DNA of 20,192 nucleotides from Aphodosoma sp051870875 (GCA_051870875.1 JBJECG010000071.1:1-20192); one strand, 5' to 3'; shown: positions 1 to 7,660, counted from the first letter of the stretch. Numbers and translations: made by a program. Notes: generated by a model not told the origin, from the letters alone.

Positions 1-351
1 ATCAAGGCGAAAAGCCCGCAGACAAACGGCATCTGCGAGAGATTCAACAGAACCGAGCAAAACGAGTTCTATGCTATCGCATTCAGAAAGAAAATCTACA
101 CTTCTATTGAACAACTGCAAACAGACCTTGATGCGTGGATGAACTCGTACAACACGGAAAGAACCCACTCCGGGAAGTACTGTTTCGGGAAAACACCCAT
201 GCAGAAGACGTTTGTCGAAGGGATTGAAGTGGCAAGGAAATACCAGCTCCAAAAACAAGAGATAATAAAACCGAATGACGTTAATAATACGCCATCCGGT
301 TGTGAGAATGAAGAAATATGCACACCTGTCCGTTTCTTATATCCTGTTTGA
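1..351 (+). mobile_element. IS481-like transposase, C-terminal fragment (5' end outside window)
   Basis: The reading frame is open from base 1 and stops at 349-351, giving 116 residues of a DDE transposase C-terminus. The segment SPQTNGICERFNRT with its glutamate is the last part of the DDE catalytic core. The following FRKKIYTSIEQLQTDLDAW, YNTERTH and GKTPMQ blocks are typical of the IS481/IS3-like integrase-core transposases common in Bacteroidales. The first two catalytic aspartates would lie upstream of the window. The last 35 or so residues (after KYQLQKQE) do not match what I know of the family and may be read-through past the usual end. I could not identify a terminal inverted repeat after the stop, so the right boundary of the element is not defined. 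Whether the copy is intact cannot be judged. Family assignment is from motif recognition only. Confidence 0.8.
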
Positions 352-661
352 GGCAGATATGTACAAAATACAGTTACAACAATGGTCTGTTCCCGGATTT
401 GTTGAATAAGGGAAAAATCAAGCTCCCTGTTACACATGGTAATATTCCCCGATTGGGACTACATGGATAACTACATGAAGAATATACAACTCCATCACCT
501 GCAAAGAACCCAGATATAAAAACCATATTTTTCTTATGGTGAAAGAGTTATCGGTCACAATGGCAGGACAATAAAAGCGAGATACAAAGCGGCAACGCTG
601 TCCTAAGATGGTTAGACGGCGTTGCCGCAGCAATGTCAGACAGCGGGGGAGCTGTGTTTTT
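352..661. other. Gap between transposase and ruvC, no gene seen
   Basis: About 310 bases. The strong ruvC terminator hairpin lies at 589-628. A short hairpin (accata/tatggt, 7-base loop) is near 520-540. The open frames here are antisense to nothing convincing and have atypical composition. Some of this stretch may still belong to the insertion sequence end, but no inverted repeat or target duplication could be recognised with one end missing. Confidence 0.5.
589..628 (-). terminator. ruvC terminator hairpin
   Basis: gcggcaacgc (589-598) and gcgttgccgc (619-628) are a perfect 10-bp inverted repeat. The stem continues inward (tgtc with gacg, then taa with tta around one bulged base), giving about 17 pairs and a 5-base loop. 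Read on the minus strand, the hairpin starts 34 bases after the ruvC stop and is followed by ctttgtatctcgctttt, a moderately T-rich tail. This fits a factor-independent terminator ending the ruvC operon. A structural role in the RNA is the alternative. Confidence 0.75.
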
Positions 662-1231
662 TCAGATTTTGATTTTCGACGGATTACGCACCACGAAATC
701 TTTCCAGTCGGAATATTTTGCCGAGGATTCCGGGCATCCGTATTGCAGAAAATGGCAATAGGCGGCAGCCAGGGCATCTGTAGCATCGAGATGTTGCGGC
801 ATATCGCAAACGGGGATATTCAACAGACGGCACACCATATCGGCCACCTGTCCTTTCGTGGCAGAACCGTTGCCGGTAATAGCCATCTTGATTTTCAACG
901 GGGCATATTCTGCAACCGGAATATCGTGCATAAGTGCTGCCACAATCGCAACACCCTGAGCACGTCCCAATTTGTGCAGGGTCTGCGGATTGACCCCATA
1001 GAACTGCGATTCGATGGAGAGTTCGTCAGGCAGATATTTTTCAATAAGGCCGATAACGGCAACATAAACCTGCTTCAACTTAAGGTAAGGATCGGATATC
1101 TTGCGGAAATCTTCCACCCCAAACGCTACAAACGAAGCTTTATTGCCAAAAACTTTCAATACTCCATACCCCATAAGATTGGTGCCGGGATCGATGCCAA
1201 GTATGATTTTTTCTTCAACCGAATGTATCAT
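662..1231 (-). CDS. ruvC: Holliday junction resolvase RuvC
   Basis: Encodes 189 residues, the normal RuvC length. RuvC is the endonuclease that cuts four-way DNA junctions together with the RuvAB branch-migration complex, and it acts on the nucleoid in recombinational repair. The catalytic acidic residues are visible: D14 in LGIDPGT, E74 in SIESQFYG, and D149/D152 in HLDATDALAAA, with H147 nearby. The frame extends upstream to 1330, but the start at 1231 is chosen because it yields the canonical N-terminus (MIHSVEEKIILGIDPGT) and overlaps the stop of the DUF4286 gene as ATGA. That overlap suggests translational coupling. It is the last gene of a minus-strand run and is followed by a hairpin terminator. 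No key residue is missing. Confidence 0.97.
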   Translation of the reverse strand: MIHSVEEKIILGIDPGTNLMGYGVLKVFGNKASFVAFGVEDFRKISDPYLKLKQVYVAVIGLIEKYLPDELSIESQFYGVNPQTLHKLGRAQGVAIVAALMHDIPVAEYAPLKIKMAITGNGSATKGQVADMVCRLLNIPVCDMPQHLDATDALAAAYCHFLQYGCPESSAKYSDWKDFVVRNPSKIKI

Positions 1232-1533
1232 AGTGCGACAGGTTCCATGACAGTTGAAAAAGAGAGCACTTTCAGGCCAAACATTCCACGTATATCCGCA
1301 TCGTAAGCCGGTTTGGAATACGCAATCCACTCGTCCAGCATGGTTCGATCAGAGGCTTGCAGTTGCAACGCATAGTTGGAATACCCTTCCTCTACCACAC
1401 AATCGATTTTCATCAACAACGGAGACACAAAACCATCTTCAAGCAAAGCCGGCACCAACGTATATTCCATAAGTGCAAGCCATCGGGCGATGGCAGATTC
1501 ATGGACGGAAAATGTAGTGTTATAAACAATCAT
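1228..1533 (-). CDS. DUF4286 family protein
   Basis: A 101-residue soluble protein beginning MIVYNTTFSVHES and containing W-x3-MEYTLVPALLEDGF, an N-terminus I recognise as the DUF4286 family of Bacteroidota. The family is a small single domain that looks ferredoxin-fold-like in pattern, with a beta-strand start, a helix carrying W and E, and a VxxEGxSNYALQ strand. No biochemical function is known to me. Its stop codon overlaps the ruvC start (ATGA at 1231-1228), so the two are probably co-translated. It begins 69 bases after the end of the beta-helix lipoprotein gene. No catalytic motif or membrane segment is visible. Linkage to ruvC does not prove a repair function. Confidence 0.85.
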   Translation of the reverse strand: MIVYNTTFSVHESAIARWLALMEYTLVPALLEDGFVSPLLMKIDCVVEEGYSNYALQLQASDRTMLDEWIAYSKPAYDADIRGMFGLKVLSFSTVMEPVAL

Positions 1534-1602
1534 AAACGTATCAAAACATCAGATTTACGATGACAGATTTCGCAATTTTCACAATATAGGTTTGCAAAGG
1601 CA

Positions 1603-3078
1603 TTATTTTCCACCGGGACGAAACTCATAGGCACCGAGGTCAGGCGCTATATCGGCCATACGGGGGAGTCCGTCGAGGTCCAATTCATAACGGACCGCGA
1701 CCGCCTCAGAAGCAGCATTACGGGCAAAAGAAAGGGAATCGAGCCGGAAATTGTAGTATCCGGTTTCGGCGATGTCTGCAACTGACGTGCATCTGAACAC
1801 CGTATCGACAGCACCAGGGTAGTTTTGCGAGCGCGCCCAAAGGCATTTTACAAAACGTGAGGCATCACAGCGTTCCTCTCCTTTGATCAATGTGCGGGAA
1901 AAAAAGACATTGAACAACACAGAAGAGTCGGACACCAACTGGAGTTCCTCGCTATTACGGCCGAATACGATGCTGTTTTCCGCCACAAACGATTCTATCG
2001 GGAAAGAGAGAAGTTTTCCATTACGATAAATGGCATTGGAAATGCGGACTGCCGCAGTCTTGCGCGGTGCGAACCTATAATAATTGGCAATAGTGGCATG
2101 TGCCAGACGGCCGGTACCGCCTATCATCAAGAGACAGCTTTCGCCGCAATTGCTTATTTCGGAATTTTCTACCACGACATCGGCCATCTGCGCACAAATA
2201 CCATACTGTCCGGAATTGTGCACGACACTGTTGGAAACGGTGAGTGACGGACGGGTGCCATACGATCCGGCAACAACAATGCCGACAGACATACCGCGAA
2301 TGAAGGCATTGGATATATGGTATGATTCCCGTTCATTTTGCAGATAGATCCCTCCCCATTGGTTGGGCATCTGGTCGTAATGGGTTTCGCCGGCATCGGC
2401 TATATGATCAAAACGGTCGCCACGTATGACCACAGGTTTGTCAAAAGTACCTTTTATATCAAGTGCGCCATCGGCAACGATATTTGCACCATCATGCATA
2501 AAAAGTTCCACACCTTCGGATATAGTCAGCCGCATGTTTTCCGGCACATGGATACAGCCAAATACCAGATATGGCTTTTCGGCTGTAAATGTGGTGTTTT
2601 CAGAAATGCTATGATTACTGAGCAATACCGCATCGCGGCCTACCCCCAGAAGTTTCAACGAACTGATATTGCCATTACACCGGAACACCAATGAATCGAA
2701 CGCGAAAGAGAGATTGTTTTCGGCTTGAACTCCGTCGGGAATATATTCCACAAACAGATAGAGCGAATCGCGGCCTTTGATGATAATATCGTGTAAGGTT
2801 TCGCCCGGGTCTGCTATATGACCATCGAGATTGAACCGGAAACGGGAAGTGTCTCCTGCACCAAGACTAACGTCACTGACAGACAAGGCATTCTTGTTAC
2901 GATTGTAAATCATCACCGTGGCCGTTGCCGATGACTGCCCCACAAACAGCGTATCAAAAACAATGGTATCAGATGAAAACGACAAGCGTAGAGACGGATC
3001 GTACGAGACATTCTCCTCAACACAAGCCGACATGACACAAACGACAGCTGCAACCAATAAAATACAGAACTGTTTCAT
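1603..3078 (-). CDS. Right-handed beta-helix lipoprotein
   Basis: Encodes 491 residues. The frame is open further upstream, but the start at 3078 gives a clear lipoprotein signal: MKQF, a hydrophobic run, and a lipobox ending SAC with the lipidated cysteine at 19. The gene then begins 4 bases after the stop of the upstream outer-membrane gene. Residues of about 30-150 look like an Ig-like/ASH-type beta domain (DTIVFDTLFVGQ, VMIYNRNKNALSV). The middle has spaced short beta strands with G, N and V ladders (LTVSNSVVHNSGQYGICAQ, VVVENSEISNCGESCL) typical of a parallel beta-helix. The C-terminus, DLDGLPRMADIAPDLGAYEF, matches the end signature of choice-of-anchor Q type beta-helix proteins. It is probably exposed on the outer membrane or in the periplasm. 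Substrate is unknown; a polysaccharide-binding or structural role is inference. The high-scoring plus-strand frames across it are shadows. Confidence 0.88.
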   Translation of the reverse strand: MKQFCILLVAAVVCVMSACVEENVSYDPSLRLSFSSDTIVFDTLFVGQSSATATVMIYNRNKNALSVSDVSLGAGDTSRFRFNLDGHIADPGETLHDIIIKGRDSLYLFVEYIPDGVQAENNLSFAFDSLVFRCNGNISSLKLLGVGRDAVLLSNHSISENTTFTAEKPYLVFGCIHVPENMRLTISEGVELFMHDGANIVADGALDIKGTFDKPVVIRGDRFDHIADAGETHYDQMPNQWGGIYLQNERESYHISNAFIRGMSVGIVVAGSYGTRPSLTVSNSVVHNSGQYGICAQMADVVVENSEISNCGESCLLMIGGTGRLAHATIANYYRFAPRKTAAVRISNAIYRNGKLLSFPIESFVAENSIVFGRNSEELQLVSDSSVLFNVFFSRTLIKGEERCDASRFVKCLWARSQNYPGAVDTVFRCTSVADIAETGYYNFRLDSLSFARNAASEAVAVRYELDLDGLPRMADIAPDLGAYEFRPGGK

Positions 3079-3082
3079 ACGA

Positions 3083-3748
3083 CTAATAATGGTGATAGAA
3101 CATAAAACCGATAAAGAATCTCGGGCCAGAAACAAAATCCGGACGGCGAGCCGTGACATTGACGACATAATCGACTTTTGCAACAATATGGACTTTTCGA
3201 GACAATGCAAATTCCGCACCCAAATACGGTGCAACAGCCATGAACGGATAATAACGGTAAGAAGACCGGGAAACATGGAACTCATCATCGACTTCGTCAT
3301 TTATCACATCAAGATTTTTATGCGAACCGCCACCGGCCATACCACCAGCGAAAAGCGTCCACCTCCTGATTTTCCACTGGCTGTCGAGTGTAATGCCGCC
3401 CCACCCTATCTGGGCATATCCGGCATGACCTGCATAACGCATGGTAGAAACATAGCCTTCTCCACCGAGACGCAGATGCTTTCCGAAATGAATACGGGCA
3501 GCACCACCCATACCAACCGGCGCACCCCGATGATGGAAATAGCCCAACGGCACGCCTCCCGAGTCATACAAACGGTATGTGCCGCTGAATCCATAACCGA
3601 CATTGACCATCATACCACCGGAACATCCGGAAAACGCCAACGGATGACGGCTGTTTCCCTGTACGGTACCGTTTTCTGCATCCGTATTCTTGGCCGAAAG
3701 CATAAGCGTGGCAGACAACAATATATATGCGAGCAGTGTTTTTCTCAT
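3083..3748 (-). CDS. Predicted outer-membrane beta-barrel protein
   Basis: Encodes 221 residues from the ATG at 3748, which is followed by a signal peptide (MRKTLLAYILLSATLMLSAK). The longer frame to 3934 overlaps phoH and lacks a signal, so it is rejected. After the signal, the sequence alternates aromatic and small residues in amphipathic strands (GYGFSGTYRLYD, LRLGGEGYVSTMRYAG, WKIRRWTLFAGGMAGGG, PYLGAEFALSRKVHIVAKVDYVVNV). It ends in an aromatic residue (GFMFYHHY), as outer-membrane barrels usually do. The gene lies between phoH (28 bases upstream) and the beta-helix lipoprotein (4 bases downstream), so the three are probably one transcript. The two envelope proteins may work together. 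I do not recognise a named family. Confidence 0.8.
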   Translation of the reverse strand: MRKTLLAYILLSATLMLSAKNTDAENGTVQGNSRHPLAFSGCSGGMMVNVGYGFSGTYRLYDSGGVPLGYFHHRGAPVGMGGAARIHFGKHLRLGGEGYVSTMRYAGHAGYAQIGWGGITLDSQWKIRRWTLFAGGMAGGGSHKNLDVINDEVDDEFHVSRSSYRYYPFMAVAPYLGAEFALSRKVHIVAKVDYVVNVTARRPDFVSGPRFFIGFMFYHHY

Positions 3749-3776
3749 TAGAATTACTTTCGTAAGCGTACTGATT

Positions 3777-4757
3777 TCATTTGGATCTGTTTTCGTAAGC
3801 ATCGACGATACGTTGCACCAGACGGTGACGGACAATGTCTTTGCGGTTGAAACCAACAAATCCGATACCCGGGACATCGCGCAGGATTTCCATAGCATCG
3901 CGCAGTCCGGATTTCTGATTGACAGGGAGGTCAATCTGTGTCATGTCGCCGGTAACGATCATTTTTGAACCGAGTCCCATACGTGTAAGGAACATCTTGA
4001 TTTGCTGCACCGATGTATTTTGCGCCTCATCAAGGATAATGACAGCTTCGGAGAGCGTACGGCCACGCATAAAAGCCAGAGGAGCGATCTGTATCACCTT
4101 GTTGGCCATATACTCGGCAAGTTTGGCAGGTGGTATCATGTCTTCCAGCGCATCGTAAAGGGGCTGGAGATAAGGGTCAATCTTATCTTTCATGTCGCCT
4201 GGTAGGAACCCGAGTTTCTCTCCGGCCTCCACGGCAGGACGGCTGAGGACAATTTTTTTCACCTCACGGTTTTTCAAAGCTCTCACAGCCAAAGCAATTG
4301 CCGTGTATGTTTTTCCCGAGCCTGCAGGTCCGACGGCAAAAAGCAGATCATTCTCTTCGTAAGCCTTGACCAACAGGCGTTGGTTAGGTGTCCGGGCGCG
4401 AATCATCTTGCCGCTTACGCCGTGAAGTATCAGATTGTCCGACGTGTCGACTACCTGAGGCTCATTGCCTTTTATTACCTCTATAACCTGCTCTTCAGTC
4501 AAGTGGTTGGTACGGGATGCAATGTCGGAAAGGATGTTTATGACCCGTTCGAGCATAGCTACATCAGTTTCTTCGCCAACGAGTTTCATCGTACGGCCGC
4601 GCGCAACAATCTTCACCGCAGGTAGAAGATCCTTCATTGTACGGATATTAACATTATTCACACCATAAAACACCGTAGTGTCCAGCTCATCACACAAATG
4701 TAACGTCCTTTCTGTCATAAACGAATCAATATAATAAAAAGGGTTATTATCCGCCAT
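3777..4757 (-). CDS. phoH: PhoH family ATPase
   Basis: Encodes 326 residues from the ATG at 4757 (329 from a GTG at 4766). PhoH/YbeZ-type proteins are cytoplasmic P-loop ATPases linked to RNA metabolism and ribosome maturation or quality control, often alongside YbeY. Using the GTG numbering, an N-terminal region (about 25-110) precedes the Walker A motif GPAGSGKT at 146-153 and the Walker B VIILDEAQ at 242-249. SRPAVEAGEKLGFLPGD and VTGDMTQIDLP are family signature blocks. The ATG is preferred because GTG starts are less used and nothing before MADNN looks conserved. A small membrane protein lies 28 bases upstream and a signal-peptide outer-membrane gene 28 bases downstream. No ybeY is visible nearby. 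All catalytic motifs are intact. Confidence 0.95.
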   Translation of the reverse strand: MADNNPFYYIDSFMTERTLHLCDELDTTVFYGVNNVNIRTMKDLLPAVKIVARGRTMKLVGEETDVAMLERVINILSDIASRTNHLTEEQVIEVIKGNEPQVVDTSDNLILHGVSGKMIRARTPNQRLLVKAYEENDLLFAVGPAGSGKTYTAIALAVRALKNREVKKIVLSRPAVEAGEKLGFLPGDMKDKIDPYLQPLYDALEDMIPPAKLAEYMANKVIQIAPLAFMRGRTLSEAVIILDEAQNTSVQQIKMFLTRMGLGSKMIVTGDMTQIDLPVNQKSGLRDAMEILRDVPGIGFVGFNRKDIVRHRLVQRIVDAYENRSK

Positions 4758-4785
4758 TACAAGCACAGATAGTGCCCCCTTTTTA

Positions 4786-5163
4786 TTAGCGCATCAATTG
4801 AAATAAAGAATCAAGCAACGAATGGAAACAATCAATCATCTCTTTCGTCATCTCACTCGACACAAAATACGGAAACCCTCCGAATAGCACAATCAGGTAA
4901 AACAACTCCATAAAGCAGAACTCCTTCTTGGAGAACAACCCCGTAGCAGCATATTTCGGAAGAAAATACTTTTGCAACACCGTTGCTTGAGCCATAAGCC
5001 ACAGCACAGCCACACCAGCCCAGAACACCGCCACCATCGCACTGCGCCAATAGATATTTTCCATGCTATACGGCAACCAAATCACAACGGCCACCCACAA
5101 AAACTCTATCAGAGCATACTTGTTATATACCACAATATGATCAAAAACTCTATCTTTTTTCAT
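4786..5163 (-). CDS. Small three-helix membrane protein, unknown family
   Basis: Encodes 125 residues with three hydrophobic segments at about 17-32 (KYALIEFLWVAVVIWLPY), 41-62 (SAMVAVFWAGVAVLWLMAQA) and 84-101 (FMELFYLIVLFGGFPYFV). The N-terminus is charged (MKKDR) and the C-terminal tail is amphipathic. There is no signal-peptide cleavage site or catalytic motif. The stop lies 28 bases before phoH on the same strand, and a 31-codon lipoprotein-like ORF ends 37 bases upstream of its start, so all may share one transcript. The frame has the hydrophobic pattern of a real inner-membrane protein rather than a shadow, and no competing gene exists on the other strand. I do not recognise the family and give no function. 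Confidence 0.75.
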   Translation of the reverse strand: MKKDRVFDHIVVYNKYALIEFLWVAVVIWLPYSMENIYWRSAMVAVFWAGVAVLWLMAQATVLQKYFLPKYAATGLFSKKEFCFMELFYLIVLFGGFPYFVSSEMTKEMIDCFHSLLDSLFQLMR

Positions 5164-5200
5164 AATACCGGAACATTAAGCGGCGGGTTCTACCTGCAAA

Positions 5201-5296
5201 TCACAACAACTTAACATCAACATTGTTGTCTGTGGTACAAGCTACAAATAAAGCAGCTAAAACAATACCGATCAAATTCCTTGCAAATTTTTTCAT
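5201..5296 (-). CDS. 31-residue lipoprotein-like small ORF
   Basis: ATG at 5296-5294, TGA at 5203-5201. The peptide starts MKKFARNLIGIV, continues with a hydrophobic run, and reaches a lipobox-like FVAC at residues 17-20. It ends with a short polar tail, TTDNNVDVKLL. The positively charged n-region, hydrophobic core and cysteine are exactly what a type II lipoprotein signal needs. The mature product would be only 12 residues. It lies between the glyA terminator and the membrane protein gene on the same strand, with no competing frame. It could be an entericidin-like tiny lipoprotein, or a degraded remnant of a larger lipoprotein gene. No consensus promoter was found just upstream. Confidence 0.5.
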   Translation of the reverse strand: MKKFARNLIGIVLAALFVACTTDNNVDVKLL

Positions 5297-5346
5297 AAGA
5301 TTATAGAATTAATCGGTTAGATAATGTGTCAAAAAGCAATACAAAA

Positions 5347-5407
5347 TAACCATACCAAAATCCTAACACGCCAAAAATCCATTAGGATTAGGATTTTGAT
5401 ATGGTTA
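5347..5407 (-). terminator. glyA terminator, long AT-rich stem
   Basis: Bases 5347-5366 and 5388-5407 form a 20-base inverted repeat with one mismatch and a 21-base loop. On the minus strand it starts 17 bases after the glyA stop and is followed by ttttgtatt. It should end the flavin reductase/glyA transcript before the downstream small-ORF/phoH group. The arms are AT-rich, unusually long and nearly perfect. Confidence 0.75.
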
Positions 5408-5424
5408 TTATTACCTACATCGGC

Positions 5425-6705
5425 TTACCATGCAAACAGAGGATACTGGGTCATCATCTCATTCACTTCCTTGCGGACTGCTGCGATAACCGCTTCGTCT
5501 TCAGGAGCATTGAGAACACGGTCAATGAGATCGACGATGACAGGCATCTTGTCTTCCTTCACGCCGCGCGTGGTGATGGCAGGAGTACCGAAACGGAGAC
5601 CAGAGGTCTGGAACGGGCTGCGAGAGTCAAACGGAACCATGTTTTTGTTGGTGGTGATGTCGGCAGCTACGAGTGCTTTTTCGGCCACTTTACCGGTCAA
5701 ATCGGGGAATTTGGTGCGGAGGTCTACAAGCATGGAGTGGTTGTCGGTACCGCCGGATACGATCTTATAGCCTTTCTTCATGAATGCGTCGGCAAGAGCG
5801 GCAGCATTCTTCTTGACTTGCATCTGATACTCTTTGAACTCGGGCTGGAGGGCTTCGCCGAAAGCAACGGCCTTGGCTGCGATGACGTGCTCGAGAGGAC
5901 CGCCTTGCACGCCAGGGAATACGGCAGAATCCAAAAGGGCAGACATCATCTTGATTTCGCCTTTAGGAGTCTTTTTGCCCCATGGGTTGGGGAAGTCCTT
6001 GCCCATCATGATAACACCACCACGCGGGCCACGGAGAGTCTTGTGTGTGGTAGAAGTAACTATGTGGGCGTGCTTAACCGGATTTTCGAGCAATCCGGCA
6101 GCGATGAGACCTGCAGGGTGAGCCATGTCGACCATGAAAATGGCACCGATTTCGTCGGCAACGCGGCGGATGCGTGCGTAATCCCATTCGCGGCTGTAAG
6201 CTGATGCACCGGCAATGATGAGTTTCGGTTTGTTCTCTCGAGCAACCCGCTCAAGCTGGTCATAGTCTACGCGGCCGTCTTCTTCTTTCACACTGTATTC
6301 GAGAGCATGGTAGTTGATACCCGACATATTGACGGGAGAACCGTGCGAGAGGTGACCACCGTGCGAGAGGTTAAGGCCAAGGAAAGTGTCGCCTACATTA
6401 AGGCATGCCATGAACACAGCCATATTGGCCTGTGCGCCCGAATGGGGTTGTACGTTAGCCCACTCTGCACCAAACAGCTGTTTGAGGCGGGCGATAGCCA
6501 AGTTTTCAGATTGGTCCACCACTTCACAGCCGCCGTAATAACGTTTTGCGGGATAACCCTCGGCATACTTGTTGGTCATGACAGATCCCATAGCCTGCAT
6601 CACCTGTTCACTTACAAAGTTTTCCGAAGCGATAAGCTCGATACCTTTGATCTGACGTTGTTTTTCTTTTTCGATAAGATCGAAAATGACGTTGTCTCTT
6701 TTCAT
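5425..6705 (-). CDS. glyA: Serine hydroxymethyltransferase
   Basis: Encodes 426 residues, the usual length for the bacterial enzyme. It is a pyridoxal-phosphate protein that interconverts serine and glycine while passing the one-carbon unit to tetrahydrofolate, in the cytoplasm. The N-terminus carries ELIASENF (23-30), then YAEGYPAKRYYGG (48-59) and NVQPHSGAQAN (84-94). The PLP-contacting MVDMAHPAG is at 191-199, with aspartate 193. The Schiff-base lysine is K222 in STTHKTLRGPRGG. The C-terminal TSGLRFGTPAITTRG is also intact. The ATG at 6705 gives MKRDNVIFDLIEKEKQRQ, the expected start. The flavin reductase-like gene ends 67 bases upstream on the same strand, so glyA may share its promoter. 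A long hairpin follows the stop. Confidence 0.98.
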   Translation of the reverse strand: MKRDNVIFDLIEKEKQRQIKGIELIASENFVSEQVMQAMGSVMTNKYAEGYPAKRYYGGCEVVDQSENLAIARLKQLFGAEWANVQPHSGAQANMAVFMACLNVGDTFLGLNLSHGGHLSHGSPVNMSGINYHALEYSVKEEDGRVDYDQLERVARENKPKLIIAGASAYSREWDYARIRRVADEIGAIFMVDMAHPAGLIAAGLLENPVKHAHIVTSTTHKTLRGPRGGVIMMGKDFPNPWGKKTPKGEIKMMSALLDSAVFPGVQGGPLEHVIAAKAVAFGEALQPEFKEYQMQVKKNAAALADAFMKKGYKIVSGGTDNHSMLVDLRTKFPDLTGKVAEKALVAADITTNKNMVPFDSRSPFQTSGLRFGTPAITTRGVKEDKMPVIVDLIDRVLNAPEDEAVIAAVRKEVNEMMTQYPLFAW

Positions 6706-6772
6706 GAATTAGTTGTTAATTTATATTATAGGGAATTTGGGTTCAATTTTTGTCTACAAAAACTGTATGCCA

Positions 6773-7366
6773 TCATCTTTTCTTCCGGACCGACCACCCG
6801 AACTTGCCGATCTCCTCACCAAGTTTGTAATAATGTCCGTGGCTGTATGCTATCAACCGGGCTTTTTCAAGCTGGAATGCGCCGGTAGACGTGTCGATGT
6901 ACCGTTCGTCGGCCTGCACGTTGACTACTTCAGCAATGAACATGTGGTGACTGCCCAGCTCCTTGATTTCCACAACGCGACACTCTATGCTTAGTGGAGA
7001 TTCGAGAACAATGGGTGCCGCGACCTTTTCCGCTTTGCGAGGGGTGAGTTTCATCATTTCGAACTTGTTGCAACCGGCACCGCTGTTTACACCGCACCAG
7101 TCAGTCTGACGCGCCATATCCTCATTAGTAAGATTTATGACAAATGCTCCGTTCCTCCTTATGATCGGATAAGAATGCCGTTCCGGACGCACTGATATAT
7201 AACACATGGCAGGATCGGTACATATAGTACCCAACCACGAGACGGTAAGCAAATTGTATTCACTGTCATCGGCACCGCAGGAAATGAGTGCCGCCGGAAT
7301 GGGGTATATCAAGGTACCCGGTTTCCACTGCTGTTTTGTCACTTTGTCGTTTGTGTCAACTGTCAT
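6773..7366 (-). CDS. Flavin reductase-like (FMN-binding split barrel) protein
   Basis: Encodes 197 residues from the ATG at 7366. The longer frame to 7489 would run across the promoter and encode a non-homologous head. The family (flavoredoxin/flavin reductase-like domain) binds FMN and transfers electrons or reduces flavin. Visible blocks are WKPGTLIYPIPAALISCG (14-31), NLLTVSWLGTICTDPAMCYISVRP (38-61), YPIIRRNGAFVINL (66-79), and a C-terminal strand with ECRVVEIKELGSHHMFIAEVVNV (128-150). The substrate is unknown. A textbook Bacteroidota promoter lies 34-65 bases before the start. It is followed by glyA after 67 bases. The gene also has several cysteines (30, 49, 55, 91, 99, 129) without an iron-binding spacing. 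Confidence 0.9.
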   Translation of the reverse strand: MTVDTNDKVTKQQWKPGTLIYPIPAALISCGADDSEYNLLTVSWLGTICTDPAMCYISVRPERHSYPIIRRNGAFVINLTNEDMARQTDWCGVNSGAGCNKFEMMKLTPRKAEKVAAPIVLESPLSIECRVVEIKELGSHHMFIAEVVNVQADERYIDTSTGAFQLEKARLIAYSHGHYYKLGEEIGKFGWSVRKKR

Positions 7367-7399
7367 ACCTAACCCTGCAAAGCAGTTACATTCAAGGGA

Positions 7400-7431
7400 C
7401 AAAGGTAGCAAATAAATCCAAGACAGCCAAA
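7400..7431 (-). promoter_or_regulatory. Bacteroidota-type promoter of the flavin reductase/glyA unit
   Basis: On the minus strand TTTG (7431-7428) is followed after 20 bases by TACCTTTG (7407-7400), a full match to the Bacteroidota primary sigma consensus (-33 TTTG, -7 TAnnTTTG). Predicted transcription start is near 7396, about 30 bases before the ATG at 7366. Confidence 0.8.
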
Positions 7432-7660
7432 TAAATTTTGCTCTCCCGACAAGCGACATTGACGACATATGGCACAGTGATTGACACAAACGAAACAGCT
7501 GCCGAACACACAGTCCGTAACGGGATACACGTCACTTCTGACTCATCATCAAGACAAACAGACATCCGGTTGAAACCTCGCACTTGATTTTCATGCAACT
7601 ATTTTGACGCTCCCGCACCGAATAACCCCCAACGATGGATACCGAATGAAAAAAATATTG

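Noticed and set aside
608..1306. 232-codon plus-strand open frame across ruvC
   Set aside because: Fully antisense to ruvC, whose catalytic motifs are intact; composition is that of a shadow frame.
1336..1360. ggttcgatc resembling a tRNA T-loop
   Set aside because: Inside the DUF4286 coding region and without acceptor or anticodon stems; no tRNA was found anywhere in the window.
2918..3751. 277-codon plus-strand frame across the outer-membrane gene
   Set aside because: Antisense to two genes with clear signal peptides; no recognisable domains and an odd T, H and R rich composition.
5401..6204. 267-codon plus-strand frame across glyA
   Set aside because: Antisense shadow of a perfectly conserved glyA.
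6706..6772. TATAAT-like box before glyA
   Set aside because: No properly spaced partner element, and Bacteroidota promoters use TAnnTTTG; glyA is more likely read from the promoter at 7400-7431.
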